From the NCBI RefSeq assembly GCF_014805685.1, contig NC_060886.1, positions 22,539,108 to 22,603,107 of the forward strand: a stretch of 64,000 nt of DNA, written 5' to 3'. This stretch comes from Silurus meridionalis. Its lineage: Eukaryota; Chordata; Actinopteri; Siluriformes; Siluridae. How positions within the stretch are numbered: the stretch's first letter is position 1; every line of letters starts with the position of its first letter. Both the position numbers and the translations under genes were made by a program. Below, one piece after another: positions 22,935 to 39,900 of the stretch. The notes beneath the pieces are model-generated. The model saw nothing but the letters and a program-made list of their open reading frames with translations. It had not been told where the DNA came from and did not search any database.

Positions 22935-23540
22935 GTTCGGTCCCTAAGAGTTCACACAGCTTGTGATACCAAAAAGTAAAAAAGTAACAAATTACATTTA
23001 TTCATGTCACATTAATTTAGTCGTTTTTTGCTTACTTTTACTTTTTAAATCTGTAATTTACTTTCCCTTAAGTATATTTTGTTTGACGTATTATACTTAA
23101 CTACATTTTAAATCATATCTGCTACCGGCAGAGAACAAACGTGCCCTACTCACAAGAAAGACAGACGACAGTGATAGACCCAACTAAAAGTAAAATGCCG
23201 TTGAATCAAAAGATGTTCAATGCGTGCGCTTACTGTCTTTATTGACATTATAACATATAAATTATAATTTTTATTTTGCTGCATGAGTACATTACTCGCA
23301 TTAGACTCAAGTCATGGACTGTAGTGTTTTTGTGTTTGTTTGTTTTTTTATTTGGTTATTGCACTTTAATTTGTAACGTTGTCCTTGCTGAAGTTCATTC
23401 TGAGTACATTTTAAATGAACTACTCTTTACTTTTACGTGAGGAGATTTTTAAACCGGTTTACTCATACTTAAGTAAAATTTTATTGAAGTAACATTAATT
23501 TTACTTGAGTAGAATTTTTTTTACTCTTTCCACCAATGGA
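22935..23540. repeat. Non-autonomous hAT-like element near the 3' end of cyp27a1 copy 3
   Basis: The stretch is rich in agtaaa/tacttttac text and ends ctttccaccaatgg, resembling the CAGTGGTGGAAAG-type fish family. The flanks on both sides (ctgtgattatcatttt to the left, gggcatgtatctcttag to the right) align with 10460-10620 downstream of copy 2, where this block is absent. The rest of the 21861-23638 spacer shows no gene. Confidence 0.55.
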
Positions 23541-23638
23541 TACCATGGGCATGTATCTCTTAGAAGAAATCGTTTGTATGAAGGTGTATGGACTTCTTTA
23601 GTGGATTAGTTTGGTGGAAGTTACAGTTTAGAGCAGCT

Positions 23639-26600
23639 TTAAGTGGGTACATCTTTCCGCTCCAGAAAATGAAAATTGACTGTTCTGTCTGCCACAAGCA
23701 CAGTACGACTGAGAGCTTTGACCTCTCTCACATTTGGATCCAGCTTGACTTCGAACCGCTTTATTATCTAGAAAATCAGAACAAAGAAGACACATTTAAA
23801 CACTTTAGGTATCAGATAAAATATCAAAACATAATTTACACACACATATACAATAGATAAGAAAGAACTATACACCTACTTACATCCTTTTATGACATTA
23901 AAATTGTTTTATATAGCATCCAATAAAATTCAAGTCGGAAAAAGACAGATAGATGTTTGAAATTGCCATGTTTGTGAAATATTTTAACAATTTTTTTAGT
24001 GCCTTCTGCTTATAATACAGCATACATACATTTTCAGCTATTGAGTATAAAAATTACTGGCATTAAGAGCTCATTTTTCATGGAGGAGTGAAGTATTTTA
24101 TACCCATTGTAACTGTTGAATAACTGTAAATACATGTAAAGTCAGAGCAAATTTGGTATATGATCTGGTAAGGTCCTCTGGTTTCTTACCCTCGCCAATG
24201 CCAAGTGCATCTCCAGCTCAGCGATACGTTTACCAACACAACCTCTCACTCCAAATCCAAATGGAATGGATCCGAACGGAACAGGCCTTTCCCTCCCATC
24301 TCGTAACCAGCGTTCAGGTTGGAAGACTTTGGGTTGAGGGAATACTGTCTCATCGTGACTGATTGCATAATGCTTTAGTAAAAAGCTGGTCTGTTCAGAA
24401 CAGTGGTTAAACAGTTAAACACTGAATTATTATAAAAATTATATAATTGGGGGGAAAAGAAGTACCTTTTTAGGAAAGAAGTGTCCTCCGATAATCACGT
24501 CATTTTCTGAAAGAAGGCGTGCATTTGTAGGAACAACTGGGTAGATTCTAAACATAATCGTAAAACATAATTATAAAACAGTCTTTATATAATGGATAAA
24601 ATGAACAATATATTCTGAATATGTATGTACACAAATATACATGTCCATAAAAAATAATTATATATGTAAAATACTGTAAAAATTGCCTTAACTGACTGCA
24701 CACCATGCAGGTATATGCTATATGATTCTTCAATACAATAAGCATGTACATATACAAATTGTTTCTGTCTACCTTAGAGTTTCCTTGATGACAGCCTTGA
24801 GGTATGGCATGTTTGTTATGTCTTCAGCTGTTGGAATTTTGTCCCCCTTGATGATGCTGTTAACTTCCTGATACAGTGTGTCCTGTATCTTTGGATCTTG
24901 TGACAGCTGGTATAAGGCCCACATCATAGTGTTGGATGTCTTAAGAGACGAGACATTTTGTTTTATAATTCACTATATTTCTCATCACAAAAGGTTTTCC
25001 ACTAATTAGAAATGTTGCATGGTAATGTTCTGTTGTCCTTACTGTGTCCACTCCTGCTAGAAGCAGTTCAGCAACGCTTCCATACACATCTTTTTTGCTC
25101 ATGTTAGTGTTGGAAAGCAAGTAGCTGAGATACTCTCCTGCAACTTCCTGACCTGCATCCAGGCGCATCTGAATATCCTCTATCTTCCTGTCAATTAGCT
25201 TGCAGGCTATTCAAAGCCATGCAGATATTTTTCTTAATTTAGATACACTCAGAGAACAGGTAATAGATGTAGATTAAAAATCATACATATGAGAAGAGGA
25301 ACAGAAAGAAAAGGTCATTTTGATACCTTATATAAAGTGTTCTCACCAAATTTGAAGATTCCATCCCAAGCAGTTATGTATCGCTGCCAGAATGGCAAAT
25401 AATTACGAGTCCACTTTGGTAACATAGGCACAACCATAGTATAAGTTAACATCTGTGCAATGGAGTCAATGAAATTTTGAGTCTCAGCTGGAATCTCATT
25501 CTCAAGACATCCAATTCGAGTCTCAAACAGTATCCGGGAGATTCCTGAAAAGGAGACATTTGTGTAACCAGCACCACATTCAATATAAAACATTTCAATC
25601 AATAAAATTGTTATAACTTTTATGAAGTTATATATTGGATGTGGTGCTATATTAAAATTAGGTCATGTACAAACCGGATTCAAAAAAAGTTGGGACACTG
25701 TACAAATTGTGAATTAAAAAGGAATGCAATCATTTATAAATTTCATAAACTTATATTTTATTCACAATAGAATATAGATAACATATCAAATGTTGAAAGT
25801 GAGACATTTTGAAATGTCATGCCAAATATTGGCTGGAAAAATTTAAATGTACATATAAGGAACAGCTGGAGGACCAATTTACAATTTATTAGGTCAATTG
25901 GCAAAATGATTGGGTATAAAAAATCCTCTCAGAGTGGCAGTGTCTCTCAAAAGTCAAGATGGGCAGAAGATCACCAATTCCACCAATGCTTCGGCATAAA
26001 ATAGTGGAGCAATATCAAATAGGAGTTTCTCAGAGAAAAATTGCAAAGGGTTTGAAGTTATCATCGCCAACAGTGCATAATATCATCCAAAGATTCAGAG
26101 AATCTGGAACAATCGCTGTGCGTAAGGGTCAAGGCCGGAAAACCATACTGGATGCCTGTGATCTTCAGGCCCTTAGACGGCACTGTATCACATACAGGAA
26201 TGCTACAGTAATGGAAATCACAACATGGACTCAGGAATACTTCCAGAAAACATTGTCAGTGAACACAATCCTCTGTGCCATTCGCCGTTGCCGGCTAAAA
26301 CTCTATAGGTGAAAAAAGAAGCCATATCTAAATATGATTCAGAAGCGCAGGCGTTTTCTCTGGGCCAAGGCTCATTTAAAATGGACAGTGGCAAAGTGGA
26401 AAACTGTTCCGTGGTCAGACGAATTAAAATTTGAAGTTCTTTTTGGAAAGAAGTTGTTATCAGCACTCAGTTCAGAAGCCTGCATCTCTGATGGTATGGG
26501 GTTGCATGAGTGCGTGTGGCATGGGCAGCTTACACATCTGGAAAGGCACCATTAATGCTGAAAGGTATATCCAAGTTCTAGAACAACATATGCTCCAATG

Positions 26601-29090
26601 CAGACGTCGTCTCTTTCAGGGAAAACCTTGCATTTTCCAACATGACAATGCCAGACCACATACTGCATCAAATACAACATCATGGCGGCTTAGAAGAAGG
26701 ATCCAGGTACTAAAATGGCCAGCCTTCAGTCCAGAGAAAACATTTGGCGCACCATAAAGAGGAAGATGCGACAAAGAAGACCTAAGACAGTTGAGCAACT
26801 AGAAGCCTGTATTAGACAAGAATGGGACAACATTCCTATTCCTAAACTTGAACAACTTGTCTCCTCAGTCCCCAGATGTTTGCAGACTGTTACAGAAAGA
26901 AGAGGGGGGATGCCAAACAGTGGTAAACATAGCCTTGTCCCAACTTTTTTGAGATGTGTTGAAATGTAAAATCAACTTATTTTTCCCATAAAATAATAAA
27001 TGTTCTCAGTTTAAACATTTCATATGTCATCTATATTGTATTCTGAATAAAATATTGTAATTTGAAACTTCCACATCATTGCATTCTGTTTTTATTCACA
27101 ATTAGTACAGTGTCCCAACTTTTTTGGAATCGGGTTTGTATGTTTAAAATGAGATCATGTATTTTCTAGGGCATATGGCAAGTGCTGTAAATGCTGGACA
27201 GTTAAGACCTGACTGGTCATACCTTCTAGAGTGAAGCGGTAAAGCTCATTGGATATGTTTGGTACCAGATCTCCAGTGGAGCTCATCTTTCGTAGATGGC
27301 AAATCCGTTTGATAAAATCGGTGACCACCTCATTAACCACGTTCTCATACTTCACAGAGTCCTTTGGATGCAGCATGCGCTTGTTCAGCACAGAACGAAG
27401 TTTATACCATCTCTCCCCTTCTCTAGTGGAAGATAAAAATTAAAAATGTTTCTTCATGAAATGTGTTTTACTTTGATGAATCACTAAGAATTCCTACAAC
27501 GGAAAATCACTGATAGAAACGAGTTGTGTTTCGCAGAGTTCACGAACGAAGAACGAAGTTTATCCCATCTCTCTCCTTCTTTAGAATGTAGTTTATTAAG
27601 AAGTGATTAGGATGATGCCTTACTCTTTGCAATGTAAACTTTGAAATGTTTCTAATTCTATGTGGCATTATGGGTACCCTTCAGTTTGTTTTATCTAAAG
27701 CATCCTACTTTTTACACAACTGATCACATTCAAGTATAGAACTATATTAGGTGATCTCTAGAAAACGCAGTAGGCAAAGAAAAATGCATTAAGCAAAGAA
27801 ATAAATCAAGTAGATTAGTTCAATCAAAATACATGACAATATAAGTTGGTGTGTAGAGCTGATATGATATGAATACATATATTTTCATGTGTTTTAAGGA
27901 TTTCAAATTAAGCTGTAATCTATTAAACAATACAGAATATGTAAAACATCTGACTGTAGTTAAATTGTTAACTTTTTAACAATTTTCAGAATATGGTTAG
28001 TATCGCAAATGCATCTGTAAAACAGTTCATACTACTCAAAACAAATTGGCTCATCTCACCCAACTACTGGCATCTGTACATAACATTCTGCATAAAAGTG
28101 AAATGTTTAATCATGTTCAGAGGAGGGACATGGGGTATATCTAGAGAAGAATGCTGAGGATGGAGCAGCAAGGCAGGAGGAAAAGAGGAAGGCCAATGAT
28201 CCGCTTTGGCGACCCCTTGCGGGAGTGTATATAGGGAGTGTGAAATATACAATTAGCTACATTAAAATTTATTAGCTTTACAAATAAACAATGTGACGTT
28301 ATTTCAGGTGGACTGGCGGAAAAAAACTACTAATTGTGACCTGTTGCTGACCGTTTGCGAACCCAGAAATGTTCAACCCTTCATGTAAAGACACAGTAAC
28401 ACAATGAGACTTACTCAGTAATAGGACCATAACCAAGATTGTTCTTATCTCGGTATTCAGTCCAGATATTCATGTCTCCTCTGCGTGGGAACTTATCATC
28501 TTTCCTCATCAGCTCCTCCAGCAGCTCCACGCTATTCAGTGAAATTGCATGATTGTTGCCTGTTTGTACTTTATACATGGGGCCATAAAGCTTCTTTTCA
28601 TATAACTACAAAAAAAAATACAAAAAAAAAAATAATAATAATAATAGAATTAGGCTCACATACGCCATCTGTCGTATGTGAGCCGTCAAACACTCAGAAC
28701 TTTCCTACAGCTTTGTTTCTAATTTGCAAATCCCGACAGCAGTTTCACTGATACTCAATACCAGTGATGTCTGGAAACACACCAAATAACCCACTCAGCA
28801 CTCCTGTTTAGAGCCCAAATAACCTACTGTACCTGTAGCTCATGCATCTGATTGTAGTACCCTTTAAAGATCAACCTGTACAGCATTGTGGGAAGAGTGA
28901 TCACAGGGAGGTCAGCATCAGTCCTGAGGCTTCCAGGAGGAACAGAAGCTGTTGCATTTCCACCTGCATTTCTCTTAAACCCCACACTGGCTGTGGTGGA
29001 CCTAAGGAACACCCGGAAACCCGCTGTGTCAACTGAATGTAAAGCTACACGTCCAGCCATGAGTAGATTAGAACCGGAATATCTAAACAT
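23639..29090 (-). CDS. cyp27a1: cyp27a1-like sterol 27-hydroxylase, copy 3 (complete)
   Basis: Nine exons have the same lengths as in copy 2: 28833-29090, 28415-28605, 27223-27422, 25347-25544, 25043-25206, 24773-24939, 24466-24547, 24190-24390 and 23639-23767, giving 529 residues. The P450 I-helix AGVDTT, K-helix ETLR, the PERW motif and heme loop [12 protein letters not shown] are all present. The role is as for copy 2: mitochondrial side-chain hydroxylation of sterols. Exon 1, the upstream 150 bases and exon 2 are nearly identical to copy 2, while later exons differ more (for example the last exon reads [12 protein letters not shown] where copy 2 has [12 protein letters not shown]), so recent duplication or gene conversion is likely. 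Start choice, 29090 or 29060, is ambiguous. Intron 3 contains a Tc1-like insertion. Confidence 0.93.
25670..27138 (+). mobile_element. Tc1-like transposon with both termini, in cyp27a1 copy 3 intron 3
   Basis: The left end caaaccggattcaaaaaaag followed by ttgggacactgtac is inverted at the right end (gtacagtgtcccaac, then ttttttggaatcgggtttg). TA flanks both ends, at 25668-25669 and 27139-27140, as expected for Tc1. Broken frames encode transposase: helix-turn-helix [20 protein letters not shown] (25989 on), PWSDELKF (first aspartate), [12 protein letters not shown] (second) and [11 protein letters not shown] (the glutamate). A stop near 26309 and frameshifts near 26440 and 26725 inactivate it. 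Confidence 0.9.
28110..28245 (+). mobile_element. RTE-like LINE 3' fragment, copy 3
   Basis: The text gttcagaggagggacatggg, agaatgctgaggatggag and ggaggaaaagaggaaggcc matches the LINE fragments at 14700, 17000 and 50130. It then jumps to tttggcgaccccttgcggga, the usual element end. It lies in intron 2 of cyp27a1 copy 3 on the plus strand. Confidence 0.72.
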
Positions 29091-29175
29091 CAGCTCATGT
29101 TTCGCTTTGCAGCAAGAATGAGGAAGTTCAGCCCTCTGGATTGTTAACTCTTTATATACACAGACTGCTATAAAA
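29091..29175 (-). promoter_or_regulatory. cyp27a1 copy 3 core promoter with TATA box
   Basis: A minus-strand TATATAAA box at 29151-29158 lies about 61 bases before the ATG at 29090. The surrounding sequence is nearly identical to that of copy 2. The same GTTAAC half-site lies just downstream of the box. Confidence 0.55.
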
Positions 29176-30357
29176 ACAATGTGGCTGAAGGCACACTCTT
29201 GAACTTTGATACCTGCTGATTCATGTTTATTGACATAAACTGCATGCAGGACAGGAGGACATACCTATAAAAAAAATATATTAAAATTTTCACTTTAGAC
29301 AACTAAAATCTTACTTTTTTCCACTGCTACATTAGGGGTCGCTACAATGGATCACACACATACTGTATATACTGTATATGTGTGTGCGCGCGCAAGTTCA
29401 AGGTCTGCATAAGTTCATGCTTTTTTTTATGGGCTTAATACCAAGGGTAAGTCCACTCCTACTTCAATATCAGTATATCTGTGTCCATTTCTTCCCTCTG
29501 TATTTCTGAGCCATGAGAGGAAGTCAGAATGGCATTCATAAACATGTTGACCACCTCCCCTTATAACAACTCAGACTTATTTTCACACCCTTTCTTTGTT
29601 ATTATCCAGTAATATAATTTTTATGGCTTTGCAATTATGTTTACTTGCAACATTTAAAAATGCCAAAAAAAAAAAAGTTACATTTAAAATCAGATCCATA
29701 AGTGATCAGACAGTCACAAGTTCATTGTCTTCTGTGTTATTGTCTTCCAGGCCTGTTGGTGGTTGTAAGCTTTTTAAGAACGTACCGAATTATTGATTAG
29801 GCCACTTGTGAACTATCAGCTATCTCCCTGATGTCTGTGTTTTTTTTTGTTTTTGTTTTTTTTAGTCTAATGACCTTCACTTGCATACTCTCTATGGACC
29901 ACATAGTAAGAGTTCCCATGAACAGCTGCGAAAAGAAAATTCAACAAATCTGGACCTTCAATCACCTTAATTTGTCATAAAATACAGAAAACTGCTTATC
30001 CGTCAACTGTCCAGTTATTTGTCAGCCTCTGAAAATCCGTATTATTCCGGTTTTCCAGCACGTTGGACTCATGCTTATAATCCTAGGTTTGCTTTCAAAC
30101 AGGATGAAAACCTCCTGGTGTATGTATTCCTGTATCCTGATCATGCATTACTCTCTTGTTTTTGTTTTATATTTTAAACAATTTTAAATGCTGTCAAAAA
30201 CAAGAGATAAAACATTTCACAGCTTTTTTATTTTAGATATTGTGCATGTTGTGAAAGTGGCCAAACGCCATCAGAATTCACTGTTTGATATTTATTGAAG
30301 TCAATTTTTTTTGTAGTTCAGGTCTTTGCTCCAGTTACCTTCCAATGATCCTCATTC
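29176..30357. other. Intergenic region between cyp27a1 copy 3 and bcs1l
   Basis: I see no coding exon in this AT-rich stretch. It contains a short alternating run near 29360-29390 (tatactgtatatgtgtgtgc, then gcgcgc) and poly-T runs near 29420 and 29840. No sequence resembling RNF25, STK36 or TTLL4, the human neighbours, was recognised. Confidence 0.6.
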
Positions 30358-35382
<5,025 letters not shown>

Positions 35383-35581
35383 GATTGGGCTGTGTAGAAT
35401 AATCAGAGCAATCAAGAGTAGTCTTGCTTCTCTTCTTCACTGTGCATGCTGAAAAACAATTGACACACAAACACAAAATTATAAAAACGAACAAAATGCT
35501 GACATTTTAAGAGAGATTCTAAAGAACTGTACTGTAGTGTATCATGGTTTAAACAAATTCAACATAAATCGGTTACTTACA

Positions 35582-36012
35582 TTAAAAACATGGCCATTTC
35601 ACAAATTTTTTTGCAGCTCATCGTTGACGACTGTTAACATAATCGTCATTTTAGAATCGTTACATCAATTGAATTAGACATCAAGTCCCTGTTACGCCAC
35701 ACGAGCGCGTTCTCATTGGACAAATGCGGAGGACGAATCACATGGCGACCTCTATGACACTTCCGTTGTTCAGGAAAATATTTCCGCCTGAAACGGTTGT
35801 CAAATAAAAATAGTTCCATGTTACATGCTATTTATGTGACAATTGAAAAAGAAATAAATCAGTATATTACAATACAATTCTTTCTATAAAAATACACACC
35901 GGTTCATCCTGAACATTAAGCCGTTGTGTAAAAAATTATACGTTTCTTGGGTTTTGCAATACAGAGCAAGGTTCGAATGGCGCCGTTCACACGGAATTTT
36001 CACCAGTATCGG
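35582..36012. promoter_or_regulatory. Shared divergent promoter region of bcs1l and znf142
   Basis: The bcs1l 5' exon lies immediately left, with a minus-strand donor at 35579-35580. A probable non-coding znf142 first exon ends at 36012 (cgg followed by gtaagtgc). The interval has gtccaatgag on the minus strand near 35715 (a CCAAT box), a CG-richer stretch at 35695-35765, and cacttccgt, an ETS-like site on one strand, near 35758. No TATA box is evident. Shared use by both genes is inferred from spacing. Confidence 0.6.
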
Positions 36013-36998
36013 GTAAGTGCTTGTATGTGGGCGACAACAAATACGATCACAATAAAACCGAGATGGAATATTTATATATGGATAGCTTTAGCGTAGTAAT
36101 TTCAAAGAAAGTACCCCTGTATGTGTCCATTTCTGAATGAATATAGTATTTAAGGCTTGCTGTCTTGCCTAACAACACAAACTGCGTTAATGCTTACCTC
36201 TAGAAAAAAAATACATTGTTTTCCGGAATGAAAACGGCGGAAACATTCAAGCAGTAGGTGTCATTTTTTGGTTTTGATAGAAATGCATGATACAATTTAC
36301 AAAACATGGGATTTTCATAAAAATTAAACGAGTTAACAGACAGCTATTTGTTATAAATGTAATGTATATAGGAAAAACTTTTAAAAATATGTATAATAAT
36401 TATATTTATATGTGTCCTAAAAACAAAGACAACAGCCAACAACATATGGCAGAAAATAGAAAAATATATTGGGAATAAACAACTCAAAGATCTCAGGTTG
36501 CTCTGATTGTACCATTTATTCCAGATTAGGGAACACTGTGTAAGGGGAAAATACACCCTGAATTCACACCTTTCTGTACACACATACCCCAATACACCCC
36601 TACACACAACCACCCCCATGACAGTTGCCACTTCAAAAGTTGAATCTCAACCTCGTGTACTCCAGGTGTTGGTAGAATAATGGTACTAAAAATTGAACAA
36701 AAGTCTTGTTTTTATCAATATATCTTCTTTGTCTTCTTTGTTTGTCCTAACAGTTGGCTCTCATTTCAATGCAAACAAAGTCAAATACACACATGAGATG
36801 AAAATGTTTTATTGCTACTGCTCTCACGTCACTGAATTAATGAAACTAATCTTCTGTTGCTGTTATTATTGAATGATTTATCTTTATTTTTTGCAGATAT
36901 GCCCCCCAGAGTCTTCCAGAGACTGGCTCATACTGGCTAATTGACTGAGAAACATCTAGAAGATTTCTCTATCTGGTGTTTTACAGCTTTATTAAAAG

Positions 36999-39900
36999 AT
37001 GGAGAAACAAAATCTAGATCCATACAGCGAGGAGCAGCTGGATAACAGTGTACAGAGTGAGACTGGGATAAAGACTGTGAACAAGGGTAAGAAATTTACG
37101 AGGTCAGTATCCAGTACGACTAGTGGTGCTGTGATTTACCATATACGTCTTAAAGAAGGTGTACATTTCCTGAATGTAGGACATCAGAAGTTACGAATCA
37201 TTTCTGATTAATGGAAAAGAAAGTCATTGACCATTGGTGAAATTGTATCTAGCAGAAGATGAGCTTCAGTCAGTAAATGTGTGCTTGCAAAATGACCTAC
37301 AGTACTGTGCAAAAGTCTTACGCATCCTGAGACTTTAAATGCAGATTTGGTTATAGATGTTTATAGGATTATATATTATATTATATTATTATTATTTTAT
37401 TATATTATTATTATATTATATTATTAAAAAAATGACAATTGCAAATATTAGTTTTCCAAAAATAGTACATTACATCTTTACAGAATAATGTTCATATGTT
37501 GGTAAAGAAAATGACATTACATAATAGCCCACTTACATAAAACACCACTTTTAAATTTTTTTTAAAGAAAAAGAAACATCAACTTTTACTTGCAAAAACA
37601 GAGGCAAGTGTGAAAGTCAGAGTTTGTTGAAGAACTTTGTCAGTTTGTTTAAGATGCTCAGAAAAACAATATCATTGCACGTGTCTAAGTTTATGATTTT
37701 TAAGAAGCACATTCATGTTGCTTTTGTTTATATGCAACAAATTAAGTAATTTAACACAGTATGACGATTTACTTTGACCAAACAAATATGTACAGATATT
37801 AAACTTTATTTTCATTCAAAAATCTTGCCCCCATGCTGGGTCAGTATTCCTTTCACCCAAAATAAAATTACAACTTTCCCTTCTCCAAAACAACTCCAAA
37901 CCATTATGCTGCCGCCTCTATGTTTGACTGTGGGTGAGAGACAGTTTGCTAACATTTTCTTCTGTTCTCTGTCTTGCATAAGTTCTTAATTTTTAACTAA
38001 CAGACACATTATTTAAGATTTTATCATTTTTTTATTATTAATAAGAGAATGATTTAATTATCTAATTGTTGAATTATTGAATGGTGAATTTAGGCATTCA
38101 TTAATCGAATACAAATTGAATTACCGCTAATGCACCCTTTTTCTTTCCCTTTTTCTTTAATTAGCTGGAAACAAGGACAAATATATAAATAGAAAAATGT
38201 GCAATAAAAACTCTTTCAAAAAGAGAACAATAAAAAAAAAAACATCTCCAGCTTCGTCCCAAGATGAGGAGGTTAATCCTGAGAGTCCATTGCCTGATGC
38301 AACAAAGCAGTCCAAGAGGAAAAAAACATCCAAGGGGAAAACATCTTTGACATCAGTCCAAGGTGAAGAATTATTTGTACTCTTTGGGAATTACTTGTAG
38401 GAATTGCTTGTCATTCCTAATCCCATATAGCTAGAGTTATTTTTTAATTTCACATATAAGCAGCTCTGACAGTATCTGCTACAAGGCAAATTACAGGTTT
38501 TATTAATGTACTCATTTTGCATTAGCATGTTCTATAATAACTTAAGAGTTTGTATAGTGGACTCTCACATGAATAAATAAAAAAGAATACATGGGTCATT
38601 GTTTATATGGTCAAGATTCGATACATTTGGATTCGTGGAACACGTTATGTCTTCGTAACATCGAACATTAACATTTAAATGCATTTTTTTCTCTTATTAA
38701 CTAAAAGAGGGAAAATTAGGGAAGATGGTGTGGCAACCAAGTGTTTATTGCTGCTGTAATGTAGGATATAATGAGACCTGCAGTTCATGTACATTCCACT
38801 ACCTCAAATGTAACTATAATTGGATAAAATGCATAACACAGAATCATAAAATTTGGAAGTTTGCTGCAGTATACAAGGAAAAGAACAGGTTCTTATGAGC
38901 TGTTCTTGGAAATTATTATAGTTTAGGGTGGTAGTCTTTTTTTTTTTTGCTGTACACAATTGATACTTTACTGTAAAAGATGTGTGAATTTGTTGTTAAT
39001 GTAATGTATTCTTCATTAAAGCAGGCGATGTATTATTGATTTTCATGCTTATGTGTTGTGTTGCAGATCACGTGGCCGAGGGCACAGAGCACACGTTTCG
39101 CACTCACATATGCACAGAATGCCAGCGCTGCTTTAAGATGCGCTCTCACTTGACGGAGCACATGCGTCTCCATTTTCCCGACCCCAGCCTGCAGTGTCCC
39201 ACCTGCAAGCACTACTTTACCAGCAAAAGCAAGCTGCGTATTCACATGCTGAGGGAATCTGGTGAGAAGCTGCATCGCTGTCATCTGTGCGAGTATGCTG
39301 CTGTGGAACGTAACACCCTAAACCGCCACGTTGCCAGCGTGCATGGCCACGAAGGAGAAACGGACACCGACAAAGATTTCTACACGTGCCCCACTTGCCA
39401 AAAGAGCTTCCACCAGAGTCAGGCATTAAAGAGTCATATGAAGTCCCATCATATCACTCAGAATGGGCAGCCTCTGCCATGCTTCCACCAAGGCTGCACC
39501 TTCCAATCCATAGATAAAAAGCTACTTCAGAATCATGTGTCAGATGCGCACGGTATCAAGGCTATAGAGTGTCATCACCACGCCTGCTGCGCACTGTTCG
39601 GAAGCAAAGAAGATATGGAGACTCATTTTCGCACACATCAAGCCTTCCACTGCACCCAATGTGAATTCTCATGTTCCAACAAGAGCCGTTTCCAGCAGCA
39701 CCAAAGACAGGGCCATGCTGGAGAGACGCAGCTCAGATGTAGCTTCTGTCATTACAACACTTTTAATCCGGTGGAGTTCGAGCAGCATGTAGGACATTTT
39801 CATGCCAACGAGAAAACACACAAGTGCCCAGAGTGCAGCTTTGTGACTGCTCACAAAAGAGTCCTTAAAAGACACCTGCTAGTGCATACGGGTAAGTTTG

